Virus record (IMG/VR): IMGVR_UViG_3300030117_001623
Span: 1-44,386 of that record
DNA length: 44,386 bases
Direction: 5' to 3' (one strand)
Origin: a virus
In this document: positions 1 to 9,434 of the stretch, one piece after another
Layout: each line of letters begins with the position of its first letter
Position numbering within the stretch: position 1 is the stretch's first letter
Notes under the pieces: model-generated
Seen by the model: the letters and a program-made list of their open reading frames with translations, nothing else
Told to the model about the DNA's origin: nothing
Database searches by the model: none
Translations under genes and position numbers: made by a program

Positions 1-1668
1 ATCTCCGTGAACTCGTACTAACCCTGTGATTGCTCTATCATCACCTGGATCAAGATGTAGGGTTGCATCAGTTGATCCAATATAGTTTGTTTGAACTCTT
101 ACATTTTCAATATGAACTTTACCAGTAGCAGCAGATGCATCAATATCAACGACATCTTCTGCAGTAAGAGTTAATGTACTTGTGCCAGATCCTGCGTTAG
201 TAGAAGCAACAGTAAAGTTTCTAGCAGAAGAACTATTCTGTGTAAGTTCAATATTAAGATTACCATCACCAGTTTTATCAATCTGTTGTGCTGTAGCACC
301 ATCTAAAATGAAATCTGGATCACTGAATAATGTTTTTACATTTATATCTACTTCTCCATTTCCACTATCTCCTGTGTTGTTAGCACCGAAAAGTAAACTA
401 CCCGAAGTATTGTTTACTTTGACGTAGTTAAGATAGTTAAATCCTCTGTATCCAGATGTTGCTGTAAGTTCTTGATCTAGTTCAAAGTTCTCTACATTAT
501 TACCATCAGCAAATCCAATTCTATTATTTTGTAGTTGAGTGTTATCTACTCCTTGGGCGGAGATCGTGACGTGCCCGTTGCTGTCAACGTCGAAATCTTC
601 CTGTGCAAATGAAGCCAATCCTTTCTGCTCTGTTGCCTCGGCAGCGAGATATCGCCACCCGCCAGAGTCACCGCTAGTATGAGTGGGAGCACCACTACCT
701 GCTGCGATTCCTTGGATTGCTTGATAAACCTTTGATGCGTTAGCAATGATGTCATATCTAACGTAAGTTGTACCTGCACTATAGGTAGCATACTTACTGC
801 CCTCAGCAGCAGTAGCGATTGGTACGTTTGTGGCACTTGTTAGTCTACCACGGTCATCTACAGTGAACTTAACAGCGTTAACCGTAGGTGTACCAAAGGG
901 TTCACCGTTTCCACCTGCACCTGATACAGATGTCAGGGATTCCGTATTATAGTTACCTGCTGTAACAGCAGTTGTGATAATATCAATAGTTGGGTTACCG
1001 TTGATACCACCACCGTCGTTTACCGATATATTTCCAGACGTTCCAGTAATAGTTCTGGTTGACATTGCACCACCAGAGGTTCTTGATATCAAACCTGTAG
1101 TAGTAAGACCTGCGATTGCAACAAGGTCTAAGTCATATGGTTGTGCAGATGAACCTTCTACAGTTCCATTCAATCCATATGCAGCAAGTGTTGTTGGGTT
1201 TTCAGCATTTATTATTCTACCTTTAGCATCGACTGTTACCTTAGTATAGGTTCCTGTAGCAGATGCAGAACCATCATAGTGAGGTAATGTTGATTGAAGT
1301 GCTAATGAAGAAACTAAGTTTAAGTTTTGTGATCCATCAAATACACCAGTTCCTAGTACATCACTAGAAAGTTGGACTTGACGAGTAGAAGCAAGACGTG
1401 AAGAAGTAGAAGCGTTACCTATGACAGTTGCAGTAATCGTACCTGCTGCAAAGTTACCATCAGCATCCCTTTGTACTAATGTATTTGCAGTATTAGATGT
1501 AGATTCAACAGGTCTCTCATAAGTTAAAGTATTCCACGCGGTTACACCGTCACCAATCTTGAACCTTCCAGTATCAAGTTCGATGCCAAGTTCACCCTGT
1601 GCAAGGGTTGGGTTAGAGTTTGCCCACTCCTGAGCACCACCTCTTCTTAACTGAATTCTATTTGCCAT
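1..1668 (-). CDS. Tail fibre / receptor-binding protein, 3' end beyond the window
   Basis: Open for 556 codons from ATG at 1668 to the left edge with no stop, so the C-terminus is missing. The first ~50 residues (MANRIQLRRGGAQEW..., then GELGIELDTGRFKIGDG, W, L) match the N-terminal domain family first seen in the Bordetella phage major tropism determinant (Mtd_N-like), common at the start of phage fibres. Two V-D-x-x-G-R fibre motifs follow (VTVDAKGRI and FTVDDRGRL). Residues ~290-343 look like a CBM5/12-type carbohydrate-binding module: spaced aromatics, Y-x-x-Y-D, a PTHTSG turn and a closing GWRYL. The C-terminal visible part is beta-rich (VDINVKT, LNIELTQN) as in trimeric fibres. It stands alone after a terminator and has its own late promoter 39 bases upstream. 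No clear Shine-Dalgarno is seen. The fibre class is well supported; the receptor is unknown. Confidence 0.85.
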   Translation of the reverse strand, partial: MANRIQLRRGGAQEWANSNPTLAQGELGIELDTGRFKIGDGVTAWNTLTYERPVESTSNTANTLVQRDADGNFAAGTITATVIGNASTSSRLASTRQVQLSSDVLGTGVFDGSQNLNLVSSLALQSTLPHYDGSASATGTYTKVTVDAKGRIINAENPTTLAAYGLNGTVEGSSAQPYDLDLVAIAGLTTTGLISRTSGGAMSTRTITGTSGNISVNDGGGINGNPTIDIITTAVTAGNYNTESLTSVSGAGGNGEPFGTPTVNAVKFTVDDRGRLTSATNVPIATAAEGSKYATYSAGTTYVRYDIIANASKVYQAIQGIAAGSGAPTHTSGDSGGWRYLAAEATEQKGLASFAQEDFDVDSNGHVTISAQGVDNTQLQNNRIGFADGNNVENFELDQELTATSGYRGFNYLNYVKVNNTSGSLLFGANNTGDSGNGEVDINVKTLFSDPDFILDGATAQQIDKTGDGNLNIELTQNSSSARNFTVASTNAGSGTSTLTLTAEDVVDIDASAATGKVHIENVRVQTNYIGSTDATLHLDPGDDRAITGLVRVHGD

Positions 1669-1672
1669 TTTT

Positions 1673-1684
1673 GAGTTATAACTC
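1673..1684. promoter_or_regulatory. 12-bp perfect palindrome just upstream of the fibre start codon
   Basis: GAGTTATAACTC reads the same on both strands and ends four bases before the fibre ATG at 1668, where a Shine-Dalgarno would be expected and none is seen. It could form a 4-bp stem with a TATA loop in the mRNA or bind a dimeric protein. Function is inferred only. Confidence 0.35.
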
Positions 1685-1706
1685 TATAGGGATTACACTT
1701 CCAAGT

Positions 1707-1714
1707 TATTTATG
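1707..1714 (-). promoter_or_regulatory. T4-type late promoter (CATAAATA) for the tail fibre
   Basis: The minus strand reads CATAAATA, matching the NATAAATA late-promoter element used by T4-like phages with gp55-type sigma. It sits between a terminator and the fibre start codon 39 bases downstream, which is the position a late promoter should occupy. The same octamer class recurs before other gene blocks here (10992, 16883, 39353). Confidence 0.75.
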
Positions 1715-1721
1715 ATAGAAA

Positions 1722-1745
1722 GAAGGGGGTTCTAGACCCCCCTTC
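1722..1745 (-). terminator. Rho-independent-like terminator after the structural block
   Basis: On the minus strand GAAGGGGG and CCCCCTTC form a perfect 8-bp stem around an 8-base loop, followed by TTTCT. It begins two bases after the stop codon of the preceding gene and directly precedes a late promoter. The T tract is short, so termination may be partial. Confidence 0.7.
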
Positions 1746-1747
1746 AA

Positions 1748-1987
1748 CTAATCTGTAATTTCTGGAGTTTCTGGTACTGTTTCTGGTTCTGGTGTTGCTG
1801 CTCCATAATACTCTAGAGTCTCGATTGCTCCTTGTAATTTTAAAGCAGTCACTTCGTTTTCTTTGATCTTTGCTGATAGATCTTGATTCTCTTTAATCAA
1901 TGATGCGTATCGATCTTTGAACTGTTTAAGCATCTCATCTTGTGAGACTTTTTCTACAGGTGTTTCTGTAGGTGCTGATGTTGTCAT
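1748..1987 (-). CDS. Small acidic coiled-coil protein, unknown function
   Basis: 79 residues. A central heptad-rich helix (about residues 15-60, with KQFKDRYASLIKENQDL and AKIKENEVTALKLQGAI) is flanked by Pro/Thr/Glu-rich tails (TETPVEK and PEPETVPETPEITD). This suggests an oligomerising helix with disordered ends. Its ATG overlaps the stop of the upstream gene as ATGA, so the two small proteins are probably translated as a coupled pair. It is the last gene before the terminator. By position it may be a fibre or baseplate assembly factor, but I do not recognise the family. Confidence 0.75.
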   Translation of the reverse strand: MTTSAPTETPVEKVSQDEMLKQFKDRYASLIKENQDLSAKIKENEVTALKLQGAIETLEYYGAATPEPETVPETPEITD

Positions 1988-2208
1988 GATGTTTTTTGTA
2001 CTAACGTTAGTAAGAGAGATTTTATCTCACTCATATCTGATTTTAACCCATCAACTTCTTTTTGTAAAGTAGAAAAATCTTTTTCTGCTTTTTTCTTTGC
2101 TGCATGTGCTCTCATATACTTTGTGTAAGTATCTTGATCAGCACAGTCAAATGATCCACTTTGTGAATCACGAAACCAGTTTTGATGATCTTTTACAGGT
2201 TGATACAT
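1984..2208 (-). CDS. Small coiled-coil protein, unknown function
   Basis: 74 residues. The N-terminal half has aromatics and an F-R-D-S-Q-S-G-S-F-D-C stretch. The C-terminal half (about residues 36-70, KKKAEKDFSTLQKEVDGLK then SEIKSLLLTL) is a clear amphipathic coiled coil. Its start codon shares a base with the stop of the 2408-residue gene (TAATG), and its own stop overlaps the next start (ATGA). Similar small proteins often follow large structural genes in marine T4-like phages; a chaperone role is a guess. Confidence 0.75.
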   Translation of the reverse strand: MYQPVKDHQNWFRDSQSGSFDCADQDTYTKYMRAHAAKKKAEKDFSTLQKEVDGLKSDMSEIKSLLLTLVQKTS

Positions 2209-5200
2209 TATACAGCAAGAGCGATTGCTCTGAAGTCTTCAATAATAGGTGTAGCAGATTGATTTGGTGAAACAAATACAATCTTGATTTGATACTGGTC
2301 GAAACTCAATCCAGAAACTTCATATTCATAGTCTCTGAAAACTACGTTTTCTGTAGTTGCAGGTACGGATGCTGAGGAATCTGGGAAGAACTCAAATCCG
2401 AATGTTTCGATAGAATCTGTAGATCCAGTAGGTCGTACTCTATATAGTACCTTTATGAAACTGTCTCTTGGGCGATATCCTGCAAACAATACCTTTATAG
2501 CACCAGAGGGATTTGAAAGGTTTGCAGCACGAGTAATATAAACAGCATCATGTAAATCACCAGTAGATAGTTTCGCAGTATTTGGATCAGCAGGATTATT
2601 AATCCTATTCATAACAGTTGTCATTGACATTCTATCTGTATCAAGAACTGGAGATACATTAGTCTTACCACTAGTTAGTGTAAGATCCAATCTAAATGAT
2701 TTTGCACCAGATAGTTCTGATGATTCATTAATCGTTGAACATATGAGTTGAGGTGCTAGTAATGCATTATCTTCACTCAATATTATATCAGAGAATATGC
2801 CATCATTTGCAAATGATTCTTGCAATCTTGTTTGACCATCATTGATTGATGTACCACTTATACCATTGATTCTTGCAGTCACATTTGTTTGTGGTAATAG
2901 CATTCTTTCAATCTGAGGAACTAAGATATCATACTGAATGTTCTGTGTTGCCACAACACCTGTTCCACCAGATCTAATACCAAGTCTAGCAATAGAACTT
3001 GTAGAGATCTCATAACTATCTAATGTTGGATTTAATATACCAGTATGAGTTTTGTTAATCTCGATTAGTGGTATACCGTCAAGGTTATAACATTCAACAA
3101 CTGATTCATCAACGTGTGATACTGCAGTCGTTCCATCTAGTCCTCTCTCTGATACAGTTATAGTTTTAAAGTCATTTGATATTGCTGTATAAGATACAAC
3201 CTCAGTTCCCGCATCACTAACGATTCTTGCATAACCTTTTACAGTTGAACTGATTGTGTTACCATTAATAGTTGTGTGGAATGCAGAAGCATCGTTAACG
3301 TTTACAGTAGTATCAGTTGCTGATATAGCAGCAGTCAAGTATGTTGGAGATACTTCTGATGTTACGCCAGTAATGATGACATTATTAGAAGCACTATGCA
3401 TACAGTGATTACTATGTGCTATTCTTACTTTTCTCTGACTTGATGAGAATGTTGGAGTTGCAGTTGGGAATGCATCAGATACTGCACTACTTTCAACAGC
3501 GTCACCTGCATAAGTTACAGAACTTACAGTTGCAGTCACGGTTGATGTTCCACCAGTGATTGTTTCAGTCGAGGCAGTAAAGTCTGTAGAAACATACCTT
3601 AGTGTTAGTGTATTTGTACCAGATGTCCAAGTTACAACTTCAGCAGTAGGAGCAGTAGCAGAGTTACCAGTGATTGTTTCTCCAACTGTGAAGTCACCAG
3701 ATGCACCACTTACAACCATAGTTGCAGTTGTTTTAGATGAGACGATTCTTTGAGTAATAACACCACCAGTGCTAGAACCTGCTTGGAATGATCCAGTAAT
3801 ATCTTTTACTGTTAATATTACACCACCTGCATTATCAGTTCTCTTAGCAATAGTACCTTGTGCAAGAGTTGTCTTCTGATATATTCTTGCTCCAACTGTA
3901 TAAGGTAGAGTAGTTGAGTTTAGAAGTAAATCTTGTTCTGGTAAAAATGTTTGTACTGGATCTTGTGCTAGATTTAGTTTACCACCATTACCAATATCAA
4001 GAGGAGCATTATTTAAAGTTACTATAGAACTAGCAGTGTTTACAAATTCTGCTCTATTAACTTTGAACTTAAGATCTTCATACTGGTCTGCAGTCCATGT
4101 AGATGCGTTCTGTGATTTGAATAGAACACCTGCATATGGTTGCTCAGATATAGTTCTGTCACCAGTAATATCAATCTCACCCATCCTTGATATCCAAATC
4201 GTATATGTGTTAGAGTCAGATAGAAGAACGAAACAATGTTCAATAGATTGTGGAATATAAACAGGTGCTTTGAATGTAAATTTAGTTGCAACTGCAGCAG
4301 TCTCAGATAACTGAATATCAGCAGGTTCTTTAGTTACATCAGAGAATGGTAGAATACTTGTTGTTGGATAACCATTTTCCATAGTTCTAATCTGCATAGA
4401 AACAGGAATGTTAGCATCCTTAGTTTTGAAGTAAACTTCTACAGATGTAATAAACACACCACCTTCTTCATCAGAAATAAATGACTGTGCAAGAGGGTCA
4501 TACCAACCAATCTGTCTAGTCTCAGTTCTGATTGTATTGAAGTTTCTTTCTTGTGTAACTGTATCACGAACAACTTCAGCGTTTCTAACAGCAAGAATGT
4601 TTTCACGAACTCTGTTCAATGTACCTCTTGCTTCATATTCTGCTTCAGCAGATGATGATACTGCACCACCTATTCTAGAATCACTATCAGATGTTGAGTA
4701 TCTAAGAGTTCTAGTTCCAGTTGCCCAACGTGGGTTAGTGTCTACAGATGCAGGAGGTATAAAGAATGATGCACCCATCTTACCGAAACGGTCAGATATC
4801 AATCTACGATCTTTAACAACTGCTCTTGCACCAGAGTCAGCAACTAATACTTCACCAACTTGAACATTACCATAGAAAGAACCGACTGCTTGTGTAGCAA
4901 GATCATCAGTGTTGATATTTAAGATTGCTGTAGTTGAAGCATATGATGTAGGCATTGCTGTATCATCATATGGGTTAAACTCATACAAATCATTAGGTGC
5001 TGCTACCTTTAGAACACATCCACTAGTTTGACCTCTTACAGTCTCACCTGGAATGAATGGAGTAGAGTTTGTACGAGCATCCGTAGATGGGTTTTTAATA
5101 AGTTCGATTAGTTTTGGTGTATGATAATCAGTAACTTTTCTACCATCAAAGAATGAATAAAAACGAGTTCTTGGTTTTAGTCTTTCAACATTAACTTTAA

Positions 5201-8200
5201 CGTTTCTAGATCTGATCCAAGGAATCTGTGTAGCAGATATGACACTATCTCCTAGTGACTGTCTATCAATTCTAGGAATAACTCTTGTTCTAACACCACT
5301 TCTTGTTTGTCTAGTTGTAGTTGCAATAGTTTCTTCTCTATTAACACGACGCATACCACGACCACTCCATACATCAGGTCTAGGTGATCTACCGATATCT
5401 TCTGCTAACCAGAAAGTATTTCTTGTAGTTGTACTTGCAACAACTCTAGATGTTGTCCACTGATCTCTCCATGCACCCCACTGAATAGGAGCAAAACCAT
5501 TTTGATCAACTCTAAGTTCAGAAGATACTGCTCTGAAATCACCTTCAACTTGCTGAACATTAGCAGGAAGTCTTTGAGTTTCTAACCAGTCATCAGATGC
5601 AGGAGTAAGATCAACACGTCCAATGTAAGTAAATACGTTGAATGGGTTAATGTTCTCAACTCTAGAAGCATATGGTTGTTCAATGATTGTTATCTCAGAA
5701 TATGGTAGAGTTATACAAGGACCTGTTTGCTGATAGTTTTGAGATACTGTTGTATTAACTTGTAATGGAACGTTAGTTGTATAGTGAGAAGGATGTGCTT
5801 GACCATCTGCAAATGATAATGCAGCAGAGAAATCTTCATGTGATGTCTGAGATTTACTATGATCAGAAAAATCATCAACAATAAATCCATTTTTAAGTCT
5901 GTCTTTACCATCAACGTCAATAATTTTAGTGTTAAAGGTATCAGACTCAAGCATATTGAGTGATGTATAGTATTCAACCTGATCTAATCTACGTTCAAGA
6001 CCACCAATATCTCTCATGGTATAACGTTTGTTATCTGATCTAGTGATAACTACATCAGATTCTGCATCAAAACCATATGGTTTATGTGACATGGTTGCTA
6101 AAAGCATACCATCTTTTAAATCATCAGGTTCTTGAGGTGACTCAGCAGATTTACCTTTAACTAATTGGAACTCACCTGCAGGTGTTATGAATGCTTTATC
6201 GATTCTAGGTAGGAACCAATCAAAGTCTGCACGGAAGTTACTATTAAGTTTTGGTATATCAAATACAGTAGCATTTGGTGTACCTGATACATTGAATACT
6301 CTTGATTTGAAGTCAAATGTTGAGCAGTTTACAAATGCAGGAGATGCAACAGATCCAGTTCCACTGAAAAGATTTTTACATGAAGGTCTAAAGTCTAGAT
6401 AATCTGCAAGATATTTTACACCGAAGAATGGAATATCACCATAAGATGTATCAAGATACGATTGACCACCAAAGTAATCACCAGTTGCAGAGTGTGTATA
6501 GTAATCAACAACCATTAATAGTTTTCTGATTGGTGTTGATACACCTTTCTTACGAACAATTCTTGACTGATCGTACATGAAGTTTGTTTGTGCAACTTCT
6601 AGGAAGTAGTTGTCTGTAATAACTTTTGATCCATCAATAACAGATCCTGCAGAGTCATTAATAATAGCACTGATCGCAGTGTTTGTACTATCAAATCCAT
6701 CAATAGTTTCACCTGCTAATAATTTGCCACTAATGTAAACAAGACTTAACTTCAATGTTCCAGAACTGAAAGCAACTACTTTTGCTCTTGCTTTAGAAGT
6801 TCTACCTGTTACGATAGTTCCTGTAGCAAAGAAAGTGGGTTCTACCAAAGTTACACTTGGTACTACTGGATCATTATCATCAAGTGATTCATAAACAGCA
6901 TGTAATCTATATGAATCTACAAGTCCAAGAGATAAATCCCTATCTTGTACTCTAGTTCCATATAAGTTTGAATATACTAAACCATAGTTTTGCTTATCAA
7001 GGTCTTCGATTGTTTTGTTAACCTTGATAACAAACATCTGTTGTCCTGCTTTTGTTTTCTTAGTTGTAACGTTCTTAGATATTGTCGCAGTAACTTTAAC
7101 AGAAGTAATACTTGTTAAGTTCTCAATCTGGATAGTAGTTCTATCAGCAGAGGTGAACGTGGTATAACCAATAGCACTACTATTGGTAGTATTGATAGTG
7201 ATTTGATCTCCAACTGGATGAGTAGAGTTTGAACCTGCAAGAACTGTGATTGTGTAGTTTTCATCAGAGATAGATTGGAACTGCTCGTTAGCAGGAAGAG
7301 TGATTGATATTGAGTTTGAAGCAACTGATCTAGCATCAAATGTTCTTCTGACAATCATAGATTCATCAGATATACTCTTAATATATTTCTTAGGCATTGC
7401 ACTAAGAAGATCAGCATTATCAAGATTATTCAACTTAGCACGTTGTCTTAGTAACGCAGTATAATCTCCTGCAGATGGAGCAGCACTTCCTGCGCCAGGA
7501 GTTACATTTACTGTTTGTGCAGCATAATCAAAGATAGTAGAGTTTTGACTACCAGTCAAACTAGCAGGGTTAACTTTATCTACAGTAACAAACTTAGTTG
7601 CACTGAATAATATTTTGTCACCAGGTTTTAGATCTAAAGCAAAGTTTGATTGTAAACCAGTAATTTTTTCGTTACCACTTGCTGCATCATAAGTAAACTG
7701 TGAACCTTGAACTCCTACATTATCATTAAGTATAATGTCAGAAGTAAATTCTACAGTATTTGAATTTTCATCTCTTGCTAAAAGTTGTCTTGTATCTGAG
7801 AAAGAATATGAATGTACAACTTCAATAGTATCTTTGTTTAAACCATCAACTAATATCATTTCACCAACAACAAATGTTCCTTCTACACCATATAATGTAG
7901 CATGATCAGAAGAACTCAAAGCATTTACAAGATATCCTCTAGCACCAGATGTTTGACCAACCAATAGTGATCCTAAATCTATAGTCTGTGCAGTTGCTAA
8001 CTCAATGACAGTAAACATCTGTACATCAAATAGATTCATTCTATATGTGTCATCAGCATTACCAAAGGTTGTATCGTCACCGTCTGATGTATGCTCCATA
8101 GCAGCAACTCTTGCAAAACCTACAAGGTTACCTGCCTGACTACCACCAGATGATGTGAAATCATCTCTTAGTTCGATAGTTTGATATGCATTTGATAATG

Positions 8201-9434
8201 TAGATCCAGTTGCATTAGGAAAACCATAAACGTTAGTTACAATAATATCATTACCCATCTCAAATGGTATGATAGTATTTTGTGCTGACTGTGTGTCTCT
8301 TGGTTTTTCTAAGTCAACATATGTTGGTGATAATGTCTTAACTCTATATCCTCTTACATATGCAGTACCAGGTCCGAACTCTACTGAATATAATCTCTCT
8401 GCAGCAGTATCACCACTTGAAGTTGTAGTACCTGCTTCATACACACCATTATTAAAACCATCATCAAGATTTTCTCTCATTGTGATACCAAAATCTTTTA
8501 CAACATAATCACCAGACTCTTCAAATGTTCTGATTGCTATTGTTCTTTCTAGTTCATCATATGCACTTCTATCAACAAGTTTTTCAACTTTACTGTTGTT
8601 GATTCTTAATAGTTCTAGGAAGTCTTTATCAGCATCGTCTGTAAGTAGTTTCTTAACTAGTCTCGTGGTGATTCTAAATCTATGAGAACCAGGAGCAGCA
8701 TAGTTAGATGTTCCTGCAGCGTTATCGTTGAGACTAAGGTCATCCTCTGGAGTAATAATGGATTCTTGAATATCAAGTCCGATACGATAGGAGGGGTTGC
8801 TTCCATACTGATCTAATAGTAAGTATTGATATTGTACATCAACAAAGAATCCTCTGATGAAATAAACACCGTCTTGTATGTATGCCACAGAACCTTGTTG
8901 TAATGCAGCAGTAGGAAGTAGTTGTGCAAATGGTGATCCAACTTCAATCAAAGTTGTACCAAATGTTATTTCTGTATCTGTTATTAACTGTTCATTATTT
9001 GAAAATGTTTCTTGATTATTATTTGTACCACCTGATTCAATATACTTAACGTAAATTGTGATATAACCTTTATTTGATTCTGCTGCTGATATACTGAATA
9101 ATACTTTTGCCTTTACACCAGATGTAAGACCAGTAATGATCTTATCATTTAACTGAGCACGATAGTTCTCTACATCAGCACCCAAAAATGATTCTTGTAA
9201 CTGGATAGCATCAACATTTAGATCATAACCAACCTGACCAGGAATGACCATTGATCCATCTTTGAACAGGTGTGATCCAACGTTCTCTACCTGATTCTGC
9301 AGTATAGACTGCATGGTAGTAAGTTCTCTCGCTTGGATTGGGAATCCAGGACGAAATAGCACTCGATAAAAGTTTTTCGTTTTATCATAGTCGTCGTAAT
9401 ATGGTGTGACGTTTAGGTTGGTATTTTGTGCCAT
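2208..9434 (-). CDS. DUF4815-type large virion structural protein, 2408 aa
   Basis: The N-terminus (YYDDYDKTKNFYRVLFRPG, then ARELTTMQSILQNQVE) is the signature I associate with DUF4815, a family of large structural proteins in T4-like cyanophages. About residues 1-420 form this conserved start, including YVRGYRVKTLSPTYVDLEKP. The long middle contains several G-x-T-S-G-A-x-A sequence modules and a TTVNVNDASAFH...GTTAVSH module also seen in the neighbouring large proteins. The end (VVFRDYEYEVSGLSFDQYQI) is a conserved C-terminal beta domain. No membrane segments or enzyme motif are seen. It is coupled to the gp8-like gene by TAATG. By position after gp8 it may do the work of gp9/gp10 (baseplate periphery and fibre attachment). 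That role is inferred; the family call is firmer. Confidence 0.85.
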   Translation of the reverse strand: MAQNTNLNVTPYYDDYDKTKNFYRVLFRPGFPIQARELTTMQSILQNQVENVGSHLFKDGSMVIPGQVGYDLNVDAIQLQESFLGADVENYRAQLNDKIITGLTSGVKAKVLFSISAAESNKGYITIYVKYIESGGTNNNQETFSNNEQLITDTEITFGTTLIEVGSPFAQLLPTAALQQGSVAYIQDGVYFIRGFFVDVQYQYLLLDQYGSNPSYRIGLDIQESIITPEDDLSLNDNAAGTSNYAAPGSHRFRITTRLVKKLLTDDADKDFLELLRINNSKVEKLVDRSAYDELERTIAIRTFEESGDYVVKDFGITMRENLDDGFNNGVYEAGTTTSSGDTAAERLYSVEFGPGTAYVRGYRVKTLSPTYVDLEKPRDTQSAQNTIIPFEMGNDIIVTNVYGFPNATGSTLSNAYQTIELRDDFTSSGGSQAGNLVGFARVAAMEHTSDGDDTTFGNADDTYRMNLFDVQMFTVIELATAQTIDLGSLLVGQTSGARGYLVNALSSSDHATLYGVEGTFVVGEMILVDGLNKDTIEVVHSYSFSDTRQLLARDENSNTVEFTSDIILNDNVGVQGSQFTYDAASGNEKITGLQSNFALDLKPGDKILFSATKFVTVDKVNPASLTGSQNSTIFDYAAQTVNVTPGAGSAAPSAGDYTALLRQRAKLNNLDNADLLSAMPKKYIKSISDESMIVRRTFDARSVASNSISITLPANEQFQSISDENYTITVLAGSNSTHPVGDQITINTTNSSAIGYTTFTSADRTTIQIENLTSITSVKVTATISKNVTTKKTKAGQQMFVIKVNKTIEDLDKQNYGLVYSNLYGTRVQDRDLSLGLVDSYRLHAVYESLDDNDPVVPSVTLVEPTFFATGTIVTGRTSKARAKVVAFSSGTLKLSLVYISGKLLAGETIDGFDSTNTAISAIINDSAGSVIDGSKVITDNYFLEVAQTNFMYDQSRIVRKKGVSTPIRKLLMVVDYYTHSATGDYFGGQSYLDTSYGDIPFFGVKYLADYLDFRPSCKNLFSGTGSVASPAFVNCSTFDFKSRVFNVSGTPNATVFDIPKLNSNFRADFDWFLPRIDKAFITPAGEFQLVKGKSAESPQEPDDLKDGMLLATMSHKPYGFDAESDVVITRSDNKRYTMRDIGGLERRLDQVEYYTSLNMLESDTFNTKIIDVDGKDRLKNGFIVDDFSDHSKSQTSHEDFSAALSFADGQAHPSHYTTNVPLQVNTTVSQNYQQTGPCITLPYSEITIIEQPYASRVENINPFNVFTYIGRVDLTPASDDWLETQRLPANVQQVEGDFRAVSSELRVDQNGFAPIQWGAWRDQWTTSRVVASTTTRNTFWLAEDIGRSPRPDVWSGRGMRRVNREETIATTTRQTRSGVRTRVIPRIDRQSLGDSVISATQIPWIRSRNVKVNVERLKPRTRFYSFFDGRKVTDYHTPKLIELIKNPSTDARTNSTPFIPGETVRGQTSGCVLKVAAPNDLYEFNPYDDTAMPTSYASTTAILNINTDDLATQAVGSFYGNVQVGEVLVADSGARAVVKDRRLISDRFGKMGASFFIPPASVDTNPRWATGTRTLRYSTSDSDSRIGGAVSSSAEAEYEARGTLNRVRENILAVRNAEVVRDTVTQERNFNTIRTETRQIGWYDPLAQSFISDEEGGVFITSVEVYFKTKDANIPVSMQIRTMENGYPTTSILPFSDVTKEPADIQLSETAAVATKFTFKAPVYIPQSIEHCFVLLSDSNTYTIWISRMGEIDITGDRTISEQPYAGVLFKSQNASTWTADQYEDLKFKVNRAEFVNTASSIVTLNNAPLDIGNGGKLNLAQDPVQTFLPEQDLLLNSTTLPYTVGARIYQKTTLAQGTIAKRTDNAGGVILTVKDITGSFQAGSSTGGVITQRIVSSKTTATMVVSGASGDFTVGETITGNSATAPTAEVVTWTSGTNTLTLRYVSTDFTASTETITGGTSTVTATVSSVTYAGDAVESSAVSDAFPTATPTFSSSQRKVRIAHSNHCMHSASNNVIITGVTSEVSPTYLTAAISATDTTVNVNDASAFHTTINGNTISSTVKGYARIVSDAGTEVVSYTAISNDFKTITVSERGLDGTTAVSHVDESVVECYNLDGIPLIEINKTHTGILNPTLDSYEISTSSIARLGIRSGGTGVVATQNIQYDILVPQIERMLLPQTNVTARINGISGTSINDGQTRLQESFANDGIFSDIILSEDNALLAPQLICSTINESSELSGAKSFRLDLTLTSGKTNVSPVLDTDRMSMTTVMNRINNPADPNTAKLSTGDLHDAVYITRAANLSNPSGAIKVLFAGYRPRDSFIKVLYRVRPTGSTDSIETFGFEFFPDSSASVPATTENVVFRDYEYEVSGLSFDQYQIKIVFVSPNQSATPIIEDFRAIALAV

